DNA of 64,000 bases from CAVPFA01 sp963703655 (GCA_963703655.1 CAVPFA010000005.1:1-64000), one strand, 5' to 3'; positions 24,642 through 34,580 are shown, numbered from the stretch's first letter. Made by a program: numbers and translations. Notes: generated by a model from the letters alone, not told the origin.

Positions 24642-26301
24642 CCGCCCTCCCTTTCGAAATGGAGATTCTTACTTCGAGCCGCGAGCCGCCGAATGACGCA
24701 GCCGGGTCTTGGCCCGGCTCGAATCACGGCAGGAGAGTTCACCGGCAAGCTACCCGTACGCGGCAGATGTGGATGTCGAGGTGGTTCCTCGAATTCAGGT
24801 TTGACGTTCGCGGTCCGGTTTTCGGACGCCAGCGCCGTCAGGCCGCCGCGCTGGAGCACCAAGCCGGCAACGACGGCCCCGGCCACGAAGATCAAGGAGG
24901 ACCACAGGAACGCCGTCGTGTAGCTATGGAGCAGGGCTGCCTGGACGATTGGCCGGGGTCAGCGCCCGACCGACCAGGTAGGACGTGGCAGCACTGGCGG
25001 CCAGCGTGTTGAGCAGCGACGTGCCGATGGATCCCCCAACCTGTTGGGCCGTGTTGAGGGTGGCCGATCCCACGCCGGCGTCTTGGGGCGCCAATCCGAG
25101 GGTGCCGGTGCTGAAGGCGGGGGCGACGCTCAGTCCGAATCCGATACCCAACACGAGGAGATACGGAAGCACGTGGCTGACGTACGAAGAATGCAACCCG
25201 ACCAGGTGGAGCCCGAACAGCGCCGCCGCAGCCACGAGCAAGCCGATTGGGACGATCGGCTTGGGTCCGAACCGCGGCAAGAGGATGCGATTGGACACCT
25301 GGGCCGTCGCGGCCAATGCGGCCACCAGGGGGAGGAACGCGACGCCGGTCTTCACCGGGCTGAACCCCAACGTGCCCTGCAGGTAGTAGGTCAGGAACAA
25401 GAACACACCGAAGATCCCGACGCTGGCGAACAGCATCGCCAACATGGATCCGCCCCGCGTTCGGTTGAGCACGACCCGGGGCGGGAGCAGCGGGTACTTC
25501 GCCCTGGTCTCGAAATAGGCGAATACGGCAAGCAGGACCACCCCCGCCACGAGGAACCCGATCGTGAAGGGATTGCTCCACGACGTGGTCTCGGCGTGCG
25601 AGAAACCGAAGACGAGCGAGAACAGCCCGCCGGCCACCAGGAAGAGGCCGGGCAGGTCCAACGGATCGTGGTCAGCGCCCTCGTCGTTCTTCAACCAGAG
25701 CACGGCGCCGATGGTGGCGCTGGCCGCAAACACGAGGTTGACGAAGAGCGTCCAGCGCCACGAGGCGTAGGAGGTGAGGATGCCGCCGAGGAGGAGTCCC
25801 AGCGCGCCGCCTGCGCCGGCGATGGCGCCGTAGATCCCGAAGGCCTGCCCACGCTCTCCCGGATCAGTGAAGGTGGTGGTCAAGAGGGCCAGCACCGAGG
25901 GGGCGAGCAGCGCCCCGAACGCGCCCTGGACGGTCCGGGCGATGACGAGCATCGCGAAGTTGACCGAGGCCCCACCGATGGCCGAGGCCGCAGCGAAGCC
26001 GACCAGTCCGATGATGAGGGCCCGCTTGCGTCCGACCATGTCCCCGATCCGGCCGCCGAGGAGGAGCAAGCTGCCGAAGGCAAGGGAGTACGCGGTGACG
26101 ATCCACTGACGGTCGGCGTTGGAGAAATGCAGATCGTGTTGAGCCGTGGGGAGGGCGATGTTGACGATGGTGCTGTCGAGAATGACCATCAACTGAGCGA
26201 TCCCCAGCACGGCGAGGATCCACCACCGCCGGTCGTAGTTGGCCGCATCGACCGTGGATCCCGTCCTCGCCCGCGTGCTCCATCGTCATCAATGTGGTCA
26301 T
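24638..26301 (-). pseudogene. MFS drug exporter (DHA2/EmrB type) with two frameshifts
   Basis: The main open part (26210 to 24924) encodes about 428 residues of a 14-helix exporter: LMVILDSTIVNIALPTAQ, SLLLLGGRIGDMVGRKRA (motif A) and VARTVQG-like IARTVQGAFGALLAP. Both ends are out of frame. Upstream, ATG 26301 with a good GGAG site reads MTTLMTMEHAGEDG and joins STVDAANYDRRWW only if one base near 26261 (a CCC run) is removed. Downstream, near 24965, removing one base continues ALLHSYTTAFLWSSLIFVAG to the TGA at 24638, which overlaps the next gene. 1664 bp minus two bases is exactly 554 codons. The corrected product looks normal, so sequencing error is a serious alternative to pseudogenisation. 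Confidence 0.85.
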
Positions 26302-26446
26302 CGGATGCTCCGTCTAAGGTGGCAGTTCCTTCGGACAGGTGTTCACCCAGACCTGATCACCTGAGTACCTACCCGGGCTGAACTTGTGGACATGACACCG
26401 GGAGCCGCGGGGCTCCGTTGCGCAGCACGCTGGCCCCTACTCGTCG

Positions 26447-27390
26447 TCATAACGTGATCACGGTCTTGCCGCTAGCTGGTCGGGCCTGCTCCGAGCTCAG
26501 GGCAGCGGGCGCTTCTTCCAGGGATATACGAGTGATTGGCGGGGCGACTATGCGTCCGTCAGCGACGGCTTCTGCCACACGCTCGAAGAGCTCGCTCGAC
26601 GACTGCAAGGCGAAGTTGATGCCTGTGATTCCGGTCGCGGCGAGGGACTCTTCATCAGCGACGTATTGAGTCGTCACCGCGCTACCGCCTGATCTCACCA
26701 GCGAGGCGAGCGAGGCAAAGCCGGTGGCATCGCTTACCAGGTCGATGAGGGCATCGATGCCATCGGGGTGTGTCTGTCGTACAGCGTTCGGCAGCGGGAC
26801 CGCCGTGTGATCGATCGTCTCGATAGCACCGTAAGCGCGCATACGCTCGGCATCCTGGAAGCGGACGTTTGCGATCACATTTCCCCCGGCGTTCACAGCG
26901 AACTGAGTAGCGAACGAACCAACGCCGCCGCCCGCACCGACGATCAGCACCGTCTTGTCGGTGAGCGGCTGGAGCAAGTCCACCAAGCGAGCCCTGCGCC
27001 ACCCGCCGTCGGCAGCGACGCCGCGACAACGTCATCGAGTCCAGTGGGAACTCTCGCTAGGGGCGCATCCTCGGTAACGGCCACGTACTCGGCGTACGTT
27101 CCTGCGGAGCCAAGCGGGGCGATCAGCAACTGACCGAACACATCGTCGCCGACTGAAAACCTCGACGTCCCTTCGCCAAGCTTCTCGATCACGCCCGCGC
27201 CATCAGCGCCGAGCACCATCGGGAACGTCGCTGGTATTGGCCTCCAGTCGCCTGAGGCGAGCGTGCGATCCATGGGGTTCATCCCGGCGGCCCTTAGCTT
27301 GAGCAGGACCTGTCGCTGCCCCGGCGCCGGAGTTGGCATCTCCGCTACGGCAGGAGTAGCTCCATATTCAGTGACCGTGATTGCGTGCAA
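26447..27390 (-). pseudogene. Zinc-type alcohol dehydrogenase/quinone oxidoreductase, frameshifted
   Basis: From a TTG at 27390 with AAGGAGG upstream, the N-terminal catalytic domain reads HAITVTEYGATP, RAAGMNPMDRTLASGDW and LGADGAGVIEKLG. The frame breaks near 26985: PTAGGAGLA continues as VDLLQPLTDKTVLIVGAGGGVGSFA only after adding one base, giving the NADPH Rossmann fold. The gene is 944 bp, one base short of 315 codons. Catalytic zinc ligands are absent, as in quinone reductases (zeta-crystallin type). Probable role: NADPH-dependent reduction of quinones or enones. Confidence 0.85.
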
Positions 27391-27721
27391 CTCGGCCTCC
27401 TTACGGTTTGTGGCTCGGTGGACGACTGTCACCTCACACAGCGACGTCCCGCTCGCGTGATTCGATCGTCGCGCCCTTTGCATCCGATTGTCTAGGCGCG
27501 AACGAGTCCCGCCAGCTCGAGAGCACAACAGGATCGTGTCGACGCCGTGGTCAAGCTGAACTCGGGAGGTATCCTGAGGCTCTCAGGGGCTTGGGAGTGC
27601 GTTACAGCCGGGTAGCGCCAACGGACCGCTGCCAATCGCCAACCGGAGCTGGAGGTGGGGAGATCGTCGTTTCCTCTGAAGCGCTGCCAATGGGTTCTCG
27701 ATCCGAGCTCGGGATGAGGCC

Positions 27722-28864
27722 GTGAGGATTCGCCAGATCGGCGCCGCCGGACTGGCGCCGGTACCTCACTCGCCGCTGGACGGTGGTCAAGTCGGCGGAG
27801 GGGTGCCCGCGGCGTGGTCGCCGTGGCCCATTTCGATTCTCTCTGTCGAGACCGACGTCGGGCTCACCGGAATCGGAAGCGTCTACTCGGACGTTCGGCT
27901 CGTCCGCGCCGCGCTCGCGGTTCTCGAGCCGCTCTACCGCGGAGAGGTCGCCTTCGAGCCGGGACGCCTTTCGGCCAAGCTGAGGGCTAATGCCTCGTGG
28001 ATGGGCCGAGGCGGGGCGATCGACCACACGATCTCGGGGATCGACATCGCACTTTGGGACCTCCTCGGGCAGATGACGGGCCAACCCGTAGGCCGGCTGC
28101 TCGGCGGTCGCTACCGAGAGGTCGTCCGCCCGTACGCTTCGATCATCGCGGGCGATGTAGGGCTCCTGAGAGAACGGCTCCAGAAGCTCGCCGCGGACGG
28201 GTTTCGGGCCTTCAAGATAGGGTGGGGCGCCATCGGCCGTACGAATGAGGCGGTGGACGAGTCCATCGTCAAGAGCGCGCGTGCCGCGGTCGGGGACGAG
28301 GCGGAGCTGATGGTGGACGCGGGCGGGAGCGGCGCCTTCTGGCCGCACGGCTACAACTGGGCGGTGCGCATGGCAGACCTCGCGGCCGCTTACGGGGTGG
28401 CCTGGCTCGAGGAGCCGCTCCGTCCGGATTCGCTCGAAGACTACAGTCGCCTCCGGGCACGCTCTAGTACGCCGATCGCCTGCGGCGAGGCGCTGGTCGG
28501 CCGGCAGTCTTTCCGCCCGTTCATCGAGACCGGTGCCGTCGACGTCGTCCAGCCCGATGTCAGCAAAGTGGGCGGTCTTAGCGAGCAGCGAAGGATCGTG
28601 GAGTCGGCGGAGGACCATGGACTTCGCTACGTCGGGCATGGCTCTTATACGGCAGTCGGAGTGGCCGCCGACCTGCAGCTCGCGAGCGCCCTGCCGGGTG
28701 CGACCCTCGTCGAGTTCGAAGTGGACTCGCCCTATCTCGAACAGATCTGCAACGAGGCGTTCCGGCTCGACGCCGACGGGATGCTGCCGATCCCCGAGCG
28801 GCCAGGGCTCGGCGTGACACTCGATCCCGGTGCCCTCGAACGAGTGGTCGGCGATCCCACCTAG
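27722..28864 (+). CDS. Enolase-superfamily enzyme (mandelate racemase/muconate lactonizing group)
   Basis: 380 residues from a GTG. The C-terminal barrel has the Lys motif GFRAFKIGWG, metal ligands Asp in ELMVDAGGSG, Glu in AWLEEPLRPD and Glu in IACGEALVG, and a late His in YVGHGSYTAVG, the general-acid pattern of the mandelate racemase subgroup. The N-terminal cap is present (ILSVETDVGLTGIGSVYSD). Known reactions: dehydration or racemisation of carboxylates such as acid sugars. It is followed after 36 bp by an oligopeptide-type binding protein, so uptake of its acid substrate by that system is possible. Specificity unknown. Confidence 0.9.
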   Translation: MRIRQIGAAGLAPVPHSPLDGGQVGGGVPAAWSPWPISILSVETDVGLTGIGSVYSDVRLVRAALAVLEPLYRGEVAFEPGRLSAKLRANASWMGRGGAIDHTISGIDIALWDLLGQMTGQPVGRLLGGRYREVVRPYASIIAGDVGLLRERLQKLAADGFRAFKIGWGAIGRTNEAVDESIVKSARAAVGDEAELMVDAGGSGAFWPHGYNWAVRMADLAAAYGVAWLEEPLRPDSLEDYSRLRARSSTPIACGEALVGRQSFRPFIETGAVDVVQPDVSKVGGLSEQRRIVESAEDHGLRYVGHGSYTAVGVAADLQLASALPGATLVEFEVDSPYLEQICNEAFRLDADGMLPIPERPGLGVTLDPGALERVVGDPT

Positions 28865-28900
28865 TAGGTACGAAAGCAAGAGAGAGGCAGGTTAGGAGCC

Positions 28901-30475
28901 ATGACGAACGACGACAAGACGATCTCCCGGCGGGAGTTCCTGAGGACCGGCGCTGCCGGAGCGGCGGTGCTCGGCGGCGGGGTGCTCACCGGGCGCGGCT
29001 CATTTCCTGCCAGGCCCGGAGCGACCGTGGCTTCGGGCAGCAAGCCGAAGTATGGCGGTCGGCTACGTGTCGGCATGACGGGTGGGGCCTCGAGCGACAC
29101 CCTGGACGCTCAGGCGCTGGTCAACTTCCTGGACCAGGCGAGAATCATCCAGCTCTACAACTCGCCCGTGGAGTTCGACCTCGACGCCAAGCTGCAGATG
29201 TCCCTCGCCGAGGAGATCACTTCGAATGCCAAGGCGACGGAGTGGACGATGCGCATGCGGCCCGGGGTCGAGTTCCACAACGGAAAGACGCTTGGCGCCG
29301 ACGACGTCATCTTCAGCTTTCAGCGGATCATGAATCCGAAGAGCCCGAAACCGGGCGCTGCACAGCTGTCGCTGCTCGACTACAAGAACCTGAAGAAACT
29401 CGACGGGCGGACAGTCCGTTTCCCATTCAGCTCGCCGTTCTCGCCGTTCGTGCAGCTCCTCGCCGACTACTACTACTTCGTCGTCCCGGTCGGTTACAAC
29501 CCGAAGAAGCCGGTCGGAACTGGGCCGTTCAAGTACAAGAGCTTCACGCCCGGCGAGCAGAGCGTCTTCGTTCGCAACGAGCATTACTGGGAGCACGGGC
29601 TCCCCTACGTCGACGAGGTCGTCATATCCGACTTCTCCGACGAGACCAGCCAAATCGACGGTCTCGTCTCCGGGCAGCTCGACGCGATCGAGGCGCTCTC
29701 TGCCGCGTCGATCGGTGCCCTCAAGACCCAGGGCCAGACCGTGGTGATCTCGAACACCGGCAGCTACACGCCGATCACGATGCGGGTCGACGTCCCGCCG
29801 TTCAACGACGTACGCGTGAGGCAGGCGCTCCGATATGTGATCGATCGGGAAGAGATGCTTAAGGTGGTGTTCGGTGGTAAGGGTCTCATCGGTAACGACC
29901 TCTTCTCGCTCTACGACCCCGACTATGACCATGGCCTCCCGCAGCGAACACAGGACCTCGACAAAGCAAAGTCGCTCCTGAAAGCGGCGGGCCATTCAGG
30001 GCTTCACGTACAGCTCGTGACGTCCGCAATCGCAGCTGGAGTGTCTGAGTGCGCACAGGTTCTCCAGGAGCAAGCCAAAGGGGCGGGAATCACGATCGGC
30101 CTCCAGGTTGTGACTCCGACGGAACTGTTCGGATCGAATTACCTGAAGTGGGGCTTCGCATTCGACACCTGGCCGGCGATCTACTTCCTCACCAACGTCG
30201 GAGAGGGTCAGGTCCCTGGCGCGCCATACAACGAGTCGCACTTCAACAACCGGAGGTTCAACCAGCTGTACAACGAGGCGCTCGCCACGGTCGAGCCCGC
30301 CCGCCAACGCGAGCTCGTGAACGAGATGCAGGGCATCTACTGGAACGAGGGCGGCTACATCATTCCCTATTTCACTCCGGCGATCGACGGCCACTCGCGG
30401 AAGCTTCAAGGCGTGGTCCCGGGGAAGGAGCTCTATCTCAGCAACTTCGGTTTCAAGAGATTCTGGTTCGATTGA
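28901..30475 (+). CDS. TAT-exported ABC substrate-binding protein (SBP family 5)
   Basis: 524 residues. The twin-arginine signal is ISRREFLRTGAAGAAVLGGG. The mature protein has the family-5 text TEWTMRMRPGVEFHNGKTLGADDVIFSFQRIM, and VGTGPFKYKSFTPGEQ, as in DppA/OppA/NikA. The ATG is 36 bp after the enolase-superfamily gene. No cognate permeases or ATPases follow, so it is an orphan in this window. Ligands of the family range from peptides to nickel and oligosaccharides. Confidence 0.92.
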   Translation: MTNDDKTISRREFLRTGAAGAAVLGGGVLTGRGSFPARPGATVASGSKPKYGGRLRVGMTGGASSDTLDAQALVNFLDQARIIQLYNSPVEFDLDAKLQMSLAEEITSNAKATEWTMRMRPGVEFHNGKTLGADDVIFSFQRIMNPKSPKPGAAQLSLLDYKNLKKLDGRTVRFPFSSPFSPFVQLLADYYYFVVPVGYNPKKPVGTGPFKYKSFTPGEQSVFVRNEHYWEHGLPYVDEVVISDFSDETSQIDGLVSGQLDAIEALSAASIGALKTQGQTVVISNTGSYTPITMRVDVPPFNDVRVRQALRYVIDREEMLKVVFGGKGLIGNDLFSLYDPDYDHGLPQRTQDLDKAKSLLKAAGHSGLHVQLVTSAIAAGVSECAQVLQEQAKGAGITIGLQVVTPTELFGSNYLKWGFAFDTWPAIYFLTNVGEGQVPGAPYNESHFNNRRFNQLYNEALATVEPARQRELVNEMQGIYWNEGGYIIPYFTPAIDGHSRKLQGVVPGKELYLSNFGFKRFWFD

Positions 30476-30570
30476 CCGACGGGGAACTGATACCGGACGT
30501 GGGCGCGTGACCCACAGAATCTAGGCCGCCAGTAGGCTAGTTACTGCGACCACGGCCGCGCAGCCCAAGC

Positions 30571-31065
30571 TCAATGTTCCGAGGACTCGGGGACCCAGGC
30601 CCGCGTGGTAACGCTCAGTGCATTCCAGGCATTGATAGTGACGATCAGCGAGAGCAAGGCGGCAATCTCCTCGGGACCGAACTGAGCGGCCACTTCCCTG
30701 TAGACGTCCGTCGGCTCGGGGTTCCTGGCGAGCAGCGTGACTGCCTCCGTGTACGCCAGCGCGGCCCTCTCCCTGTCGTCGAAGAACGGCGCCTCACGCC
30801 AAACCGGAAGTGCGTATAGGCGCTGTTCTGACTCCCCAATGGCGCGGGCATCCTTAGTGTGCATATCGACGCAATAGGCGCATCCATTGATCTGCGAAGC
30901 GCGGATACGAATGAGCTCGCGGAGCCGCACGTCGATATCGGCGGCATCTAGCTCCCTGGTCGCGGCCTTTTCGAGATGGGCCATTACTTGAACGAAACCG
31001 CTGGCGTGATGTTCAAAGTCCAGACGGACTTGTGGCAACGCGCCGCCTTGGTCGTCAACGTCCAT
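30571..31065 (-). CDS. AhpD-like carboxymuconolactone decarboxylase family protein
   Basis: 164 residues from the ATG at 31065. The core INGCAYCVDMHTKDARAIGES has the CxxCxxxH of AhpD-type alkylhydroperoxidases. Other helices match CMD family proteins (RLRELIRIRASQ; REAPFFDDRERAALAYTEAVT). Known role: peroxide reduction through the Cys pair with a thioredoxin-like partner. It stands alone; the toxin-antitoxin pair is divergent. Confidence 0.93.
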   Translation of the reverse strand: MDVDDQGGALPQVRLDFEHHASGFVQVMAHLEKAATRELDAADIDVRLRELIRIRASQINGCAYCVDMHTKDARAIGESEQRLYALPVWREAPFFDDRERAALAYTEAVTLLARNPEPTDVYREVAAQFGPEEIAALLSLIVTINAWNALSVTTRAWVPESSEH

Positions 31066-31334
31066 GCCGCGTGTCACGCACAGAGGTTAATGCGCGCTGT
31101 CGGCGGGTGAGAAGTCGACGACGGTCGACAAGGCGCCAACACTGCGCATCATGTAGACCGGCCTTCGCACGCCAACCTCACCATGGTGCTGGATCGGGTT
31201 GGTACCCGCGACGCCGGAACCGCTGGTGGACGACAAGCCGACCGAGCAGTGCCGCGGGGATCCGCGAGGGCGACTCCCATATATGGATCAGACATCGTTG
31301 TTTCGACGCTATCACTATTTGATAGCATTGCGTT

Positions 31335-31544
31335 ATGGCTTCATCGAGAACCACCTTTACTCTGGACGAGGAGTTGGCTGAGCGTGCTCGTCAGTTCGGC
31401 GTCAACATCTCGGCAGCAGCGCGTCAGGGAGTCGCTGATGCCGTACGCGCCGCGTTGGCGCGATCAGACCGAGAGGCGTACCTGAGACACCCCGAACGTG
31501 CGGACACTTTCTGGACCGGCGCTGAAGCGTGGGGCGCGCCATGA
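31335..31544 (+). CDS. CcdA-like antitoxin
   Basis: 69 residues, MASSRTTFTLDEELAERARQFG, a short ribbon-helix-helix protein with a charged, flexible C-terminus as in CcdA/MazE-like antitoxins. Its stop overlaps the toxin ATG (ATGA). It probably binds its own promoter and neutralises the toxin by its C-terminal tail. Confidence 0.8.
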   Translation: MASSRTTFTLDEELAERARQFGVNISAAARQGVADAVRAALARSDREAYLRHPERADTFWTGAEAWGAP

Positions 31545-31849
31545 CACGCGGCGAGCTCTGGTTGGCCGAAGTTGGTAGCAAGCGGCGACCCGTTCTGCTG
31601 CTCACCCGATCCGAGGTGCTCGACGCTCGCGACCTCGTTACCGTGGCCGAGATCACCACTTCGATCCGAGGTCTCGCCGCAGAAGTTGACATCGACCACG
31701 TCGAGGTCGGCTTGGACCGGCCGTCGGTCATCAACTGCGACTGTCTTCACACGATCGCTCAGGCGTCGCTCACCAGTCCGGTCGGACGAGTCGACGACGA
31801 CGTCATGCGCAAGGTCTGCTCGGCGGTCAGCTACGCGCTCGGTTGGTGA
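31541..31849 (+). CDS. MazF/PemK-like endoribonuclease toxin
   Basis: 102 residues from ATG 31541 (MTRGELWLAEVGSKRRP), which overlaps the antitoxin stop. RRPVLLLTRSEVLD and VEVGLDRPSVINCDCLHTI are the PemK/MazF fold's conserved strands, including the Arg- and Thr-containing active site region. Known role: ribosome-independent cleavage of mRNA at short sequences. Type II toxin-antitoxin pair. Confidence 0.87.
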   Translation: MTRGELWLAEVGSKRRPVLLLTRSEVLDARDLVTVAEITTSIRGLAAEVDIDHVEVGLDRPSVINCDCLHTIAQASLTSPVGRVDDDVMRKVCSAVSYALGW

Positions 31850-31896
31850 TACAAGAGGTGCGCGGCCTGAGAGTTGCTATCGGGCGAAACGCAAGT

Positions 31897-32153
31897 CGAG
31901 GCGGCTCCGGCTTCGACGAGCTCATGCCGAAGACGCTCGCCAGCGCCACGGTAGATCGCCTCATGCACCACGCCGATGTCTGTGTCACCCGCGGGCGACA
32001 GCGTGCGGCTCCAACAGCCAACGACCGGCAGGGGGGTGAAGCCACTGACCTGATGCTGAACGGCAGAACTGGTGGCCGCCAGCGCGCGACTCTCGTGGCC
32101 GTCACCGCGCAGTTCTCATGGCCGTCACCGCGCGGAACTCAATGACCGTTGAC
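31897..32153 (+). pseudogene. IS21-family remnant: IstB C-terminus and element tail
   Basis: In the + frame, FDELMPKTLASATVDRLMHHADV and CVTRGRQR resemble the last helix and strand of the IS21 ATPase helper IstB. It is followed by repeated blocks with the word TGGCCGTCA (at 32098 and 32118), a pattern seen after istB in actinobacterial IS21 elements. The istA gene and the istB Walker motifs are missing. Confidence 0.6.
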
Positions 32154-32202
32154 ACAGCTCGAGGGTGGCGGACGCGGACTGCAGAATTCGACGTTCAGAC
32201 AT

Positions 32203-32223
32203 AGTTAGGGCTCGCGGAAAATT
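32203..32223 (-). repeat. Inverted near-copy of the motif at 935-954
   Basis: The reverse complement, AATTTTCCGCGAGCCCTAAC followed by T, matches the base run after the IS110 transposase at 935-954 with a single extra C. It lies just beyond the IS21 remnant, so it may mark another element end. Confidence 0.5.
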
Positions 32224-32466
32224 TCAGATAGCGCGGTTTCCCAACCGACCACGCCTCATGAGTGATACAACCTCGAACTACCTTTCGTGGTCATGCAACT
32301 GGTAGTTCAGGGCCGGGCTGGCCCAAGACGGGATCGAGGGTCACCTCGTCAACGTCGAGCCGGTAATCCGATAGCTCGCGCGAACGCGAACTATCGTGCG
32401 GCGAGCCCTTAGGATGCGACCTGTGCGGGCTACTGGCCGTTTGCGGGGGAGATTCCGCATGCCAAG

Positions 32467-33108
32467 ATGAGCGGGCGAATCGTAGTGGCGGTGACCGGCG
32501 CGAGCGGTTCGGTTCTCGCTCGCAGCGTGCTCCTGGCCCTGGGCGAAGCCGGCATCGAACGTCACCTCGTCATCAGCGCGGCGGGTCACCGAACGGCAGC
32601 TTCGGAACTGCCGGGAGAACACCTAGCAGCACTTGCCGAGGTCGTCTACAACTGGCGCGACATCGGAGCGCCGCTCGCGTCGGGTTCGTATCCCGCCGAC
32701 GGGATGCTTGTCGTCCCCTGTAGCATCCGCACGCTCTCGAGCATCGCTTATGGCATCACCGACACGCTCATCACTCGCGCGGCCGACGTGACGCTAAAGG
32801 AGCGTCGTCGGCTCGTGCTCAGCGTTCGGGAGACACCACTGCACCTCGGTCACCTTCGCTCGATGGTCGCAGTAACAGAGGCCGGAGCGATTGTCGCCCC
32901 GCCCATGCCTGCGTTCTACGACCAGCCGGCCACCGTCGAACAGCTAGTCGATCAGATGGCAGCGAGGCTACTCAGCCTCTTCGGCATCCCGTTGCCCGAC
33001 GCGTCGCGATGGCCCGGCGACGGCAGCCGCAGGCGGGTTGAGCCAGTACCACCGCTCCAGAACGGCTCGAAACCCGCCTCTGTCCCAGAGGAAGCGACCG
33101 ACTCATGA
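32467..33108 (+). CDS. ubiX: UbiX-like flavin prenyltransferase
   Basis: 213 residues. The N-terminal VAVTGASGSVLARSVLLAL is the FMN-binding start, and VVPCSIRTLSSIAYGITDTLITRAADV and LSVRETPLHLGHLRSM are UbiX/Pad1 signatures; AGAIVAPPMPAFYDQP closes the site. Known reaction: attaching dimethylallyl to FMN to make prenylated FMN for UbiD enzymes. The stop overlaps the UbiD start (ATGA), so it supplies cofactor to its partner. The C-terminal 35 residues are an unconserved tail. Confidence 0.93.
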   Translation: MSGRIVVAVTGASGSVLARSVLLALGEAGIERHLVISAAGHRTAASELPGEHLAALAEVVYNWRDIGAPLASGSYPADGMLVVPCSIRTLSSIAYGITDTLITRAADVTLKERRRLVLSVRETPLHLGHLRSMVAVTEAGAIVAPPMPAFYDQPATVEQLVDQMAARLLSLFGIPLPDASRWPGDGSRRRVEPVPPLQNGSKPASVPEEATDS

Positions 33109-34580
33109 ACGTTTTAACGGGCGGCCCGCCGGGGCACCCCCAGTCGCTCCGCAGCTTTCTCCAACACCTCGACGAGCATGCAGAGGTCGTTCGGATCCGC
33201 CAGGAAGTCGACCTCGTGCACGAGCTCGGCGCGTACCTCTGGGAGATGGCTTCGGGTGCTGAAGGGCTCTCCGACTCGGGACCCACGACCGGCTTTGGGC
33301 CGGCGACCGGTCCGGGCCCGGCATTGGTCTTCGAGTCGGTCAAGGGTTGCGAACTTGCCGTGGTCGGCAATGTGCTCAACAGCCGGAGCCGCGCTGCGAG
33401 TGCCCTTCACACCTCGGTCGGCAATCTTCACAAAGTGCTCTCCAACGCGACCAGTGGTGGACCGGCACCAGTCGTCGTTTCCTCGGCACCCTGCCAGGAC
33501 GTCCAGATCACGCGCCCGGATCTCGGTGAACTGCCGATACCTACCTTCTTCGATGGCGAAACTGGCCCTTACATCACTGCAGGCGTCATCGTCGCCAAAG
33601 GCGAAGACGGCCGACGAAACGTCTCGTTCGCGCGGTTGAAACCTCTCGACGCGACGAAGGCGTTCATCGGGATCGCCCCGAACCATCACCTAGCTCAACT
33701 TGCTCGCGCCGCCGCCGGGCGAGGGCGCGCACTCGAGATCGCCGTAACGATCGGCAATCACCCCGCAGTCCTGCTCGCGGGCGCCTACTACCTCGGGCTG
33801 GGAGACGACGAATTCGAGGTCGCGGGCGCGCTCTTCCAAGACCCGGTCGAAGTCGTCCGTTGCCAGACCGTGGATCTCGAGGTCCCAGCACATTGCGAGC
33901 TGGTCATCGAAGCCACTCTCGATCCGCGCGAGACGATCGAGGAAGGACCCGTGTCAGAGTTCTCAGGGTTGTACGAACGCTACGGTCCCGGCCAGGTTGT
34001 CACGTTGCGACACATCACGATGCGCCGGGATGCGCTGTTTCAGGTGATCGAACCCGGGCTGGCCGCCGAGCACGTCCTGATCGGGGGTCTCGCGATCGGG
34101 GCTGTCCTGGAGCATCGGCTTCGTAAGATCCTGCCGTCGGTCTCCGAGGTGGCGATGACACCGGGTGGGTGCGGGCGGCTGCACGCCGTCGTCGCCCTCC
34201 GGGATGCGGCACAAGGTGACGCGCAGAAGGTGATCGAGGAAGCGTTGACGTGCGTAAGGCTCGTGAAGCGAGTCACCGTCGTCGACGACGACATCGACGT
34301 GCATGATGCCGACGCGGTCGAGTGGGCGATCGCAACCAGGATGCGCGCCGATCGTGACCTGATCGTTTTCGACCGGATGCGCACTTCGCGCTCGGACCCG
34401 CTCGCCTCCGACGGGACGGTGCCCAAACTCGGCATCAACGCCACGCGACGGGTGAGTGACCGACATGACTGGACGCGTGCGACACCCCCTCCCGCGATTC
34501 TCTTTCGTGTCCGAGCGGCGCTCGCTGCCCAGCGTGTGGTCGCAAGCGGTCGACCTAGCCAAACGGGGCGTCCCTGCTGA
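33105..34580 (+). CDS. UbiD-family prenylated-FMN (de)carboxylase
   Basis: 491 residues. The UbiD fold is seen in GNVLNSRSRAASAL and HLAQLARAAAGRGRALEIAV, followed by the active-site EGPVSEFSGLYERYG that holds the Glu pair and by ECVRLVKRV-like and VDDDIDVHDADAVEWAIATR, a hallmark metal/prFMN segment. Known role: reversible decarboxylation of aromatic or alpha,beta-unsaturated acids. It is coupled to ubiX only, with no dehydrogenase or CoA ligase nearby, so the substrate is unclear. Confidence 0.93.
   Translation: MNVLTGGPPGHPQSLRSFLQHLDEHAEVVRIRQEVDLVHELGAYLWEMASGAEGLSDSGPTTGFGPATGPGPALVFESVKGCELAVVGNVLNSRSRAASALHTSVGNLHKVLSNATSGGPAPVVVSSAPCQDVQITRPDLGELPIPTFFDGETGPYITAGVIVAKGEDGRRNVSFARLKPLDATKAFIGIAPNHHLAQLARAAAGRGRALEIAVTIGNHPAVLLAGAYYLGLGDDEFEVAGALFQDPVEVVRCQTVDLEVPAHCELVIEATLDPRETIEEGPVSEFSGLYERYGPGQVVTLRHITMRRDALFQVIEPGLAAEHVLIGGLAIGAVLEHRLRKILPSVSEVAMTPGGCGRLHAVVALRDAAQGDAQKVIEEALTCVRLVKRVTVVDDDIDVHDADAVEWAIATRMRADRDLIVFDRMRTSRSDPLASDGTVPKLGINATRRVSDRHDWTRATPPPAILFRVRAALAAQRVVASGRPSQTGRPC

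Noticed and set aside
25044..26381. A 445-residue + strand frame across the MFS gene
   Set aside because: Composition is Arg/Glu/Gly-rich and it is exactly antisense to a clear transporter, so it is a GC-bias shadow.
27602..28879. A 425-residue minus-strand frame across the enolase-superfamily gene
   Set aside because: Antisense shadow; no start site or domain.
29063..29995. 310-residue minus-strand frame inside the SBP gene
   Set aside because: Valine/aspartate-rich antisense reading of the binding protein; no motifs.
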